A DNA stretch of 64,000 nucleotides from Apodemus sylvaticus. Lineage: Eukaryota; Chordata; Mammalia; Rodentia; Muridae. The position numbers and the translations under genes were made by a program. Shown piece by piece: positions 23,576 to 34,300 of this stretch. Below the pieces are notes generated by a model, which had not been told where the DNA came from, did no database searches, and saw nothing but the letters and a program-made list of their open reading frames with translations. Location: the NCBI RefSeq assembly GCF_947179515.1, contig NC_067478.1:744001-808000 (forward strand), given 5' to 3'. Within the stretch, counting starts at the first letter, position 1, and each line of letters begins with the position of its first letter.

Positions 23576-25357
23576 GGTTTCTTTGGTAGGGTTGACTTGC
23601 TGTTTTGTGTTGGAGATGGAACTTAGGACCTTGCCATGCTAGGTCCTCACTTATAAAAAAATTTAAAATCCTTTATGATAGAGACAATTTAGTTGGAATT
23701 TCTAGGTATTGAGACCAGGCACAATATTAAGCTTAAGACTCTGTGCATAAGCCTCTCTCTTGCTTGTGGGCCTAAGTGAGCACTGTCTGAATGGAGTGTG
23801 AGCTGAAGTTGATGGACCACAGGTATTCTAGGGAGGTAGCACAGAGCCAGGGCCTGTGAGGGTAAAAGACATTGGAAACACAAGCTAGATACAGGTGAAG
23901 ACAGGAAAAACAAAGCAAAACAAAGCAAAAAAACAAAAACAGAGAATGAGAAGGAGCCAGAAGATTAGAACAGATCCTAGAGTTAGTTTGAGGTCAAGCA
24001 GGGCGATTCAGGAGAGGCAGAGAGAGGAACCAGATTGAGTCAGTCAGCTTGGGGAGGAGTGTGAGCCACAACAGCTGGGTTGAATCAGCCAGCCAGCGCT
24101 CAGAAAGAACAAGAAAGGGCCTCAGAGGTTGAAAACATTCTAGGCCTAAATTAGATTGTACGGAGGCCAGAAGCTTCCAGACTAGACCTAGGTTAGCAGA
24201 CTGAGGCAGTGAGCCTCTGAGAGGACAATCATTTCAGGAGAATAAAAGTTACATTTACAGTGATGTTTATGACATTTAAAGGCATCTGAAGGCCGATGAC
24301 ATGCCAGCCACTTCTGGGTGACTTCAGATTACAGATACAGAGCCTCAGCACCCCGAGATGGCTAGTTTCATCTTAGTTCTTCCACAGCTTAGTATTAAGC
24401 CCTTGCTCAGGCCATGTCTGTAATAGCATTTTACTGATGACCTACATAAAGCCAGCTTGCCTACTTGACTGGTAGTCTGGGTCCTCATCTGCTATGATTT
24501 AGCTGTCTCCCACACAGGAGGTGACACCCAGGAAGCAACAGTTCTGTTCATCTCTGATGAACTTGCTTTTGCTAGTGACACTTGGGGCCAAATCAGTGAC
24601 AGTGGTGTCACTATCTAGGGGTCTATGTGAGCCATTTGGGGTTCAAGGTCCTCACTGGGCTATGATGGGGCTCTGGTGAGGATCAGCAACTCAGAACAAG
24701 GTTCCACTCACCACAGAGCACACTCTATGTGTTGAAACAGGGCTATCATGCAGTTCTTCTGTTCAGGCTAAGAAGTGGAGCCCTTTCCTAGACCATACAT
24801 TAAACTCAGCTGGAGTGGAAGAGACCTGTGTGACCTAGTTGAAAGGTTCTGGAGACATATGCAGAACAATGTGTAGAGATACTGGTGTTCATGTTCAGTT
24901 CCACAGTTGAACAGTTTTATCTGCCCTATGAGCCAAAAGCCCAACTAGCACCATCTGCACACCTGACTATTGTGCAGGTCCTAAGCCTAAGTGGCTCCTT
25001 AGTCTACATGACTCCTGAGACGTTCGCGAGACAGTACCGTGGGTATGTGCAAAGCTACCGGCTGCTTGTCAGCCTTGCCTGCTTCCTTTCTACTTCTTGC
25101 TCCAACCTGGCAGCATCTCTGGTGGCTTCATACCCGAGTTTGAGTGGAGGGATATGGGACAACTGAATCAATCTTCTCCCCTTGTTCCTCTTTGCCCACA
25201 TACATTCTCATCTAGGGCCAGACTTCAGCACACAGGCCTCCTGCTGACTCAAGTTGGTCCTGGCACAAAGGCCAATTCCCCTGACATTTGACTTTTTGCC
25301 TGAGTCAACATTCCTTCCCTTGATCTGGGTGGAGAAGGAGGATCCTGGAAGCCGTGG

Positions 25358-25537
25358 TCACTCCTGCACCAAGAAATTGATGAGGGCAGTCCTGGGGGAG
25401 AGGAAGGCCTTCCTGATGCTTCTCCCCTGCAGCATCTTGATGCCTAGCTCACTCTGGAGAACAAATTCATGGACTTTGTCCTGGTCCTGGGCAACATGCT
25501 GGGGCACAGGGATCTTGCCACAGGCCTTGTTGTTGAT
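25358..25537 (-). CDS. Lars2: Lars2 last coding exon with stop codon
   Basis: Encodes about 59 C-terminal residues from INNKACGKIPVPQ to INFLVQE; the stop is at 25358-25360. The acceptor on the minus strand is CTCCTCTG-like pyrimidine sequence ending in CAG (plus-strand CTG 25538-25540). This is the small C-terminal domain that contacts tRNA in bacterial-type LeuRS. The 3' UTR continues below 25357; its end is not resolved. Confidence 0.97.
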   Translation of the reverse strand: MNNKACGKIPVPQHVAQDQDKVHEFVLQSELGIKMLQGRSIRKAFLSPRTALINFLVQE

Positions 25538-28500
25538 CTGAGGAGAAAAAGAACAGAAAGAGTGAGGAGAGTCCACACGGAGGCAGGCTGTGAGGGTGCT
25601 CAGACTCAGGTTAAGCATTCTTTCTGAGCGTGGGCTTCCTGTGGTTCACAGGTACAACAGGCCAGGCTTGCTGGCCAGCCTTGGGGAGAGTTACTGTTTT
25701 TCTGCCTCCAGATGGAATGCAATGCTGGCACCTTCCACAGCACATGTTCATTTTGTTTATTCTTTTCCTTCTTTTGTGCTCTTCTGTCTCTCTGGACTCT
25801 AAGCTCCATGAAGATAGGAACCCTGTTGTCCCACTGGAATTTTGTTTTTGCTGAGACAAAGTCTTATCATATAGCATCAGACTTAAACAGTGGTCCACCT
25901 ATTTCTGATTCTCAAGTGGTAAGATTACAGAGTAAGCCACTGTGCCTGGCTTTTGTTTGATTTGTATCCCTAGAACCTAGCACTATGCCTGGCCTAGAGT
26001 CAGGACTGGACCCAGGTAAGGTAAGTCGCTTCTTTGAGCTTGTTTCCTTAACTAAGAATGGTGTAGCCTCCTGTAGGGTAAGACAAGGAAAATCACACGG
26101 CGATGAAAATGACCTATTGCTTGTCCATCTGTCCTCCAGAGGATCAGATGAAAAACCTCTCCTGGCCTCTCCATCTTCTGCCACAGAAGTCATTGACAGG
26201 CCATCACATTTTGTCTCATATTACACAAATGGAAACTGCATACAGGGAACATACAGGGACCTAGTTTTTATATAAACAGTTTTATATAAAACTGTTTATA
26301 TAACGGTCACAGAGCTTGCTTGGTACCAATGCCAGGCCTGCAACACTAAGGCACAGAGGGTCAGGCCACACTGAACACAGAAGCAATTCTTGAACAGGGT
26401 GCAAGGTTCTGCCCTTGGCTTAGCGTCTTTTGAGGAGTAGGGGGAAGACATGGATGACTTTTCCATGATGCTGTGGGCTGGCTAATCTGAGTAGCATTTG
26501 TGTTTTCTGTATTGTGGGCTTCTGCATTGGGTTCTTGTGGCAAAACAAAATAACCCCAATTCTTGCTGGGCCTGGTGGCACAGGTCTGTAATTCCAGATA
26601 GCTTGTAGGCTGAGGCAAGAGAATAGTTCAGGGCGAGTGTAGGTTACAAATCAAGCTCAAGGTCAGTTTGGGCAATTTACTGAGACCTGGTCTTAGAGTA
26701 AAATATAAGAAAAGGACTGGGAGTGCGGCTCAGCAGAACACCACTGGCCTAGAACGCACTGGGCTCTAGGGTTCAACCCCAGAACCTAAAAACAAAATAA
26801 AACAAAAATTTGAACTTTGGGCTAGGCATGGTAGTGCATGCCTTTAATCCCAGCACTCAGGAGGCAGAGGCAGGAGAATTTCCATGAGTTTGAGGACAGC
26901 TGGGTCTACAGAGCAAGTTTCTGGGACAGCCAGGGCATAGAGAAACCTGGTCTCAAAAAAATACCAAACCAAACCAAAAACAAACAAACAAACCCTTGAA
27001 TTTCTCCTCCATTATTACTCTTATATATTGAAAATGGTAAAGATTACCAAAAAAAAAAGAGGTTTATGTAACTTTAATGAAACATGCTTGACTGTGAGTG
27101 GGTAGTCTGCCTGCACATATATTTGTACACCACATGCTTGCTTGGTGCCAGTGGAGCTAGAGGAGGACATCAGAGCCCATGGAACTGTAGTCACACATGG
27201 CTGTGAGCCACCACGTGGGTGCTGGGCACCACACTCACATCCTCTGGAAGAACGTCCAGTGCTTCTCACCATCAAGTCATTTCTCCAGCACAACAGAGAG
27301 ATCCTGTTACCTTCTATGTGTCTCCCCACTGTGTCCCCCTAAACCTACCCAGGTGCTCCTAAATGCAGCTGGAAGACCCTGGAGTCATTAAAGCAGATTG
27401 GGCTGGTGTTTCCCTTTCTAGTCCTTCTGGGCTCTGAGAGTTGACATTTACATGCCTCTGGGATATACTAAAGGCACAAGGAAGGAAACACAGACCTCTG
27501 TGGTGTGGGCTTGGTCAGAAGGAAGGGCTGCTGGGGGCTGGGTTGATGGGTCACTGGTAGGAGAGCGATAGTCTGTAGATCACAGTCAGGCCTTATGGGT
27601 GGCACTCACCAGTACAGCCATCTGCACCATATCTGGTTTCTGAAGGAACTGTGAGTCCACAGTGGGCCAGGCCTGAAGCATCACACCAGCATCCCAGGCA
27701 TAACGGTCACAGAGCTTGCTTGGTACCAATGCCAGGCCTGCAACACCAAGGCACAGAGGGTCAGGCACTCTGAACACAGGGGCAATTCATGAACAGGGTG
27801 CAAGGTTCTGCCCTTGGCTTAGCATCTTTTGAGGAGTCGGGGGAAGAGATGGATGACTTTTCCATAATGCTGTGGGCTGGCTAACCTGAGTAGCATTTGT
27901 GTTTTCTGTATTGGGGGCTTCTGCATTGGGTTCTTGTGGCAATATCAGAGATTTCTGTAAATTTTAAAACTTTTCCCTATTTGGCACTCTTATGACTATA
28001 TGGCTGATCAATGGGGTAGAAATCAAGACTGCTCAGAGGCTGAGGATCAAGTGGTGTGCTGTTGCAGTGGGGAGCTGCCTCTTCCCACAGCTGGCCCGTG
28101 ATCCCAGGTTTCAGTCAGTCTTTCTTTGAACAGCATGCAGGGGTGTGAGGATGGATGGACATGGGAATCTGAAATGGGTGGAAAAGCAAGGCTGCCATGG
28201 CTTGGGCTACCCCCATTGCTGGAGAAGAATGCCTTCTGACAACAGGCTCCAAGCACAGGTTGTTCTCACAAGCGTCTCCAGCCATGAGGATCTGTGGTCT
28301 GAAAATCTTGTCCCCAGCGCTTCTCACATGAGTGTACTGGAGATAAGGATGCCCTCCACCCCTCCACCCCACCCCCAGGAACTGAGCATTCTCACTCTAC
28401 TACATATTCTTGCCTCACTCATGAACGGACCCTTGGCTCAGGGTGGGACACAAGAAGTGGGTGTGGTATTAACCCTTTCCAGTCTTCTTCCCTGGACGGC

Positions 28501-31286
28501 TGGGGCTTCTCTTTCCTTTTAGAACTGGGAATGAACCCAGTACCTCAAGCATGCCATGTATGTGCTCCACTGCTAGGGTGTACCTCAAGACCCTCCTTTT
28601 CTTTTAGAGACAATGTCTCATAGGTTTTTCATAAGAAATTTATTGCTTTTCTATATACTACTTATATGTATATTACAGTTGTACTGGTGATGAACTTGGG
28701 GCTCTGCACATGCTAAGCAAATACTCTACATTCAAAGCTCTTTTGAAACTTGAAAAGATTTTTAAGTATAGAGTTTTCCCATACTTATTGAACTGAAATC
28801 AGTTCAATAATTTTCTTCTAGTTTCTTTGAAAGGTTTCACTTTCCCCCCCTATTTAACTTTCAAATTTACTAGTAATTTATTTTGTTTATAATGTAAAAA
28901 AAAAATCTTCAAAAACACAAAGTAAACTTTATAAACCTATTTGTTGCATAAATCTTCCTTTCCCAATTGATTTGTGGGAATTGCTCCCTTCAAAATATTA
29001 TTATACTGGAATTGGTTTGGGACCACTGGCTTCAGATATTCAAAGTACGTGTGTGCAAGTAGTTAGAAACCTTGGGCCAGAATGTGACACATTCTGCTTC
29101 TTTTACTTAGAAGAAAAAAAGTCCAGAGTATAGATCAGTGAGAAATGTTTGTTAGCATGAATACTATCTTGAGTCTGACAGTTCGCAGGACTGCAAACAC
29201 CCATGAAAATACACAAGTGTGCATGCATGTGCACATGCACAGAGGATCAGCCTTATTGAACCATGAGTTAGTAATTGCCCATTTATGCCCACTACAAGCT
29301 CCCCTTCTTCTCACATACTGAAATAATAGACCTTAGATAAGCCTGAGTTGTGGATAGGCCATTGGGTGGTGCTGATGCATTTTATTCTACTGGTCTCTGC
29401 CTTGACTCTTGTACTGGGTCTGTATGCATTCATTGTAGCTTTTTAAGTTTTCCTATCTGATATCTAAGTGATCTGGTATTTCCAGTTATTAGGAGGGAAG
29501 TGAAGGCTCCTTAGGGCCCAAGAAGTACCAGGCCTGGCTTCTTCCTGGTGCCAAGCTGGTCCTAGCCTCTTTCTGGTGCCCATCTGGGTCTGGACAGAAC
29601 TATTGTACTTCACAATGAACTTAATGGCCTTTTGGCAAATACAGAAAAGATTCTGGCTTCTTCCTTCTCTAAAGTGAAATGGAGGTCACAGAAAACAGAT
29701 AATCATGTCTTTATTTGCTGAGCTGGTAGTGGCTTGTCCTGTGACCCAGATGTATTGGGAAGGTTTCCAAAACCTCCATATGGAAGTCATACAGGATGCC
29801 TAGGAGATGAAAGGATCTTGGGTAAAAATGTTCTGGACAGAAGCTGTTACAAATTCCACTGAGAAAAACAAGGAAGCCCAAGGAAGGCCATGCTTCCTGG
29901 AGTAATCAGGATGTTATTTATAGGTGTGGTCTTGAGCTAGGCTTTCCCTGAACAGTGGGTGCAGCTCGCCTGTAGGGTGCAGCTTAGCACCCTACATGTG
30001 TGCAGGGTTTTACCACTCTGCTCTTCTAAGTGAAAATAACCAACATGTATATGGCAATTACAAAGACACAGCCAAAGTGAAAGGCCAACAAAATGGGATC
30101 AGTCTGAATGTGGGACATGAGTGACAAAGATCTGACCTGCAGGGCCATCATGCAGGGCCAGTTGCAACCCTTTCATCCCCAGCTCTGGAGAGCTGACCTT
30201 CAAAAACAAACCTCTCCACTCCCACCCTAAGCACAGGTCCCAGGCTACCTTGGTGGTGACTCCCAGTGAATATTAGGGGGTCGGCAGTGATGGTCAGTTT
30301 CCGTGGATGGCGATCCTCTTCTGGTGGCATTTTGGCGCTGTCTCTTCCCTATCTCCCCACCCTTGTCTGTGCTAGCTGATCCCACTGTGTATGCCAGGAG
30401 GCTTTGGGTCTATGCTGACACTGCTTATAGCAACCCTGGCAATTCCCAAAACATGAGCAGGAAGCAGGGGCACTTCACGCTGACCTTTCCCAGAGAAATG
30501 AATTTGCTCAAGTGTTTTTGAAAGAACAACATCCACATTGCGTGGACACACCATCAGAAGCTGGAGTGTGGCCCAGTGGTAGGACATACACTTAGCATGT
30601 ACAAAGCTGGGCTGTTTCTTTGTTTTGTTTTGTTTTGTTTTTTAAGATTTATTTATTGTATGTATATGAGTACACTGTGGCTATCTTCAGACACACCAGA
30701 AGAGGGCATCAGATCCCATTACAGATGGTCCTAAGCCACCAAGTGGTTGCTAGGAATTGAACTCAGGACCTCTGGTAGAGAAACCAATGTTCTTAACCGC
30801 TGAGCCATCTCTCCAGCCCAACTGGGCTGTTTCTAACACCATTTACTAACAACACACAAACACACAACAAACAAACAAACAAACAAACAAACAAGACCCA
30901 TCAAAGGGCCTGGCGTGGTGGAGACTCTGGACGAACACTTGGAAGTAGCTTTGGATACCAAAACAGATAAAGTCTGAACTGAGCTCATGAGTTCACAGTG
31001 AAGGCAGGCTAGGGGTGAGTGGGTAGCAGTGCTTGTCAGACAAGCTCGATGATCTGAGCTTAGATGCTCAGAACCCATGGAAAGTTGGACAGAGTAGCCT
31101 AAGGATCTGTAGTCCATGGGTGCTGCTATGGTGAGACAGAAGGTGGAGACAGGAGGAGCATCTCTAGTGGTTCTTTGGCCAGCTAGCCTGGATTACACAG
31201 CAGTTAATACCCTGTCTCAAAACGAGGTAGAAAGGTAAGAACTGACACCCAAAGGTTGTCCTCTCTCTACATACAGATACAGCGCG

Positions 31287-31358
<72 letters not shown>

Positions 31359-34300
31359 CAGACAGAGACAGAGACAGAGACAGAGCAGCTAAACCCTTAA
31401 GGGATGAAGAGCACTCTGACAGACATTTGCTGGGCTTGGACAAATGACAGTAGTAACTAGTTAGACAAGGACACTTCTACATACCTGCCCAGAGTTCTGA
31501 GGTTACATGAGGAGCCAGGGGGGCAGCCATCACCAGCAGGGCGCACAGAGCATCCTCAAACTCAGGACTGTGGAGAACCACTCTCTGAGAGGCTTGCTAA
31601 GGAAGAGGAAGGAACATTTAAGACTGAGGCACAAATAAGCAGAGTAAGACTGGCAGTGAATGAAGTACAGTCCAGAGGCTCAGTGGGTGGGAGAAACACT
31701 CATTAACTCTCTGCTCAGTTCAAGAGACTTCTCTCCCAGAACCACAGACCCAGCGCTCACAGGTGCCCATCAAGAACAGGATCTGTGCCCCATCTGACAG
31801 AATACGAGGCCAAGCCTTAACAAGGGAAAGATAGCTCTGGGAACAAGGTCAAATTGTAAGCACTCTGCAAGATTTCCAATGAGATGTGGCCTAGGGGAAA
31901 ATGCAGACTGTCTCCTAAGGTTTTCCACTGTAGAACACCAGGGTGAGGGTCCTCTCTATCCACCAACTATTGACAAATTCTTCCCTTGTCAAGAAAACCT
32001 GGAGTAATGTGTAGCAAAAAGGCGAGCGGCACTGAAGATGATAGCTCCTTTAGTTGGTGGAGTAATTCTGCACCATCCAGGTTAAGCAAATACGAACAGT
32101 ACACCCAGACACATTCAGAAAGTCAGGCAGTAGGGGAAGGAGGTTAGAACAGAGAGAAGCCTAAGCTTGGCCACGGCTTTGCAACTCCATGGAGTCTAAC
32201 CTTTCACTCCTCCATGGCCTCTGACAAGAGGCATGAAGCCGGGAGAACCATCATAAGTTGAGGGCCAGCCTGGGCTACACACTAAGGCCCTGTCCCAGAA
32301 AAAGCAGATGGCTCTGCCTAGACAACCTTTAAAACCTTGAAGTGGAATGATAGGGATATAACCATGGAAGGAATGTTCCCAACACTTCACCCTCTCTCTG
32401 CAGCTACTGATGAGACCCAGCCACTTACCGAGAGGGCACTGCTGAGCCCCATCAGCTGAGAAACTACAGAATTCAGGGCAAAGTCCTCTGTGAAATGGGT
32501 GGTCACCTGTTGATAAAAATTGATTCTTTTTAACTGACTTTCTTCAAAATTCCTTTCCAGAAAAAAGAGTGATAATAAACAAACAGAACAAAGCCCAGAC
32601 AACAAAGCTAACTGAAAATAACAACAAAAAAAAATGCTGACAAATATATTTACTGCTTTGAATAATGACCGCATTCTATGGCACAAAGACTTTTAAATTC
32701 AGTCAGTGCTGTTCCCACTACTTAGGACTGCCTCTCTTTCCACATCATTCATGTCTGCTGTTTCCCAGAACAGATGCTTAAGAAGACACTGCTAGTTGCT
32801 GGAGCAGGAGCAGCACAAAGACTTAAGAGGCAGGAGATGCAGATCAGGGAATGCTCTCCATAGTCTGAGTGAGGCCTAGGGCTCACTCCCCACCATTACA
32901 TCTTTAAGATGTCAGGAGTTCCCAGCTGTGGAAACAACATCAGTTATCCAGTAGGAGAGCAACAGCTTGGTAGCACTCAGACCCCCAGAATCACCTTGGC
33001 AACTCCCTTGACACGAAGGATGGAAATAAAGATGAAGAAATGGCATTAGGTGAGCAGCTAGGCCCAGAGCCACTCACTCAGGTCACAAAAACAAAAACAA
33101 AAAAACAAACAATAGCTACCCCCTGCTGTGCCACCACTGTCACCTGAGCTACAGGTAAGAAGGGGCCTTGGCCTTCACACACTTGAATCAGTCCGGCTTT
33201 CCCTCAGGACCAGGCACATTCTTAAAGCGTGTTCTGCTGCCAACCTACACCCAGCCCGAGTTAGCAAGTGGAAAACGACTCGGCCTCAGAAGAACTCGGT
33301 TATCAGAAACCCATTAATAATAACCTTAGATTTGTAGAAATTAACCTAAAACAAGACCCCTGGGCACTCTGTATCAAAGTAACCAAGTGCGCACAGAAGA
33401 GCTCAGGTCAGTGCTCAGCCCCTCATTAGCTGTAGTACTTTAAGCAAGACACCTGACCTGTCTGGCTCTCAACCTCATCTATAAAATGAAGAGGTATTTT
33501 ATGGCAATCTGTTACTTTCAACTGTGCATCCCTGTTAATACAATGTGCTCATCAGAGATACTAGATTGGATCAACCTACAGGTCAAGTCTGGAGAATAGG
33601 TGGCTTCCTGAGGTCTAGGTGGAAGAAGGTGACAGGTAGGAGGGACAGCCATTATTTGAGAACAAACAACCAAAGTACTGAAGGCAATTAAGGCGACAGG
33701 GCCACCTCACAAGGAAGACTCACGTGGCCCTTGAGCATGAAGGCTTCACAGACCACTGAGCAAAGGCTCTTGCAGAGTGAGTAGTGACACACTGCCCACT
33801 CCATGAACTCTGACCTGAGTTATGACTGCATTTTTGTACTCCCAGAGGCTTCGGGCCTTGGTTTTCTCCTTGCTGTTCAGCAGCTGAGGCTGGGGGTCTG
33901 TTCCAGAAGTCCTTGCCTCAATGAATCTGGTTGTCAGGGACCACAACCGCTGTTGCCATCTTAGCACGCCAGGAAGTGCGTCAGCTGCATTTTGTGGCAA
34001 TCAGGAAGACAAAGACAGAGAGCTGGTAAGAAGGGAATGAGGAGGCCCCATGATCCTCCCAGAGTCGGCCACCACTCTTCTCCGGATCCCTGATGTCCTG
34101 AGCAGTGGCAGCAGGGCTGCTCAGCAGTTGCTGCCTGCCTGGGATGGGCATCACCCACATTGCCTTCTGGGTCAGCAAACTTGCTGTGACAGATATGTCT
34201 TGGGGCCAACAGAACACTTAAGATAGTTGTCACTACTAGTGAAGCTGGGACCTCATGAGGAAAAGTGACAGTGGCAGTGGCTGCACAGCATGCTGGGGAA

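Larger units (their letters stand above)
25538..27609 (-). other. Lars2: Lars2 last intron
   Basis: 2.07 kb. Holds a partial duplicate of the preceding exon's acceptor region (26301-26543), a perfect palindrome (26268-26303), a B4 and a B1 on the plus strand, and a B3 on the minus strand. About 25840-25955 resembles an old reversed B1. Confidence 0.93.
27738..31484 (-). other. Lars2: Lars2 intron
   Basis: 3.75 kb. Contains the source copy of the duplicated segment (27738-27942 part), ID/B4 fragments (about 28515-28625 and 28670-28745, minus), a 26-bp inverted repeat (28785-28810), an ID fragment split by a B2 (30556-30834), B3-like sequence (about 30980-31130) and a compound microsatellite. 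28820-30550 is otherwise unique-looking with no exon seen. Confidence 0.9.

Noticed and set aside
24895..25166. 93-residue plus-strand frame next to the Lars2 stop
   Set aside because: It is opposite to Lars2, lies in its likely 3' UTR, has no recognisable domain and no promoter or splice context.
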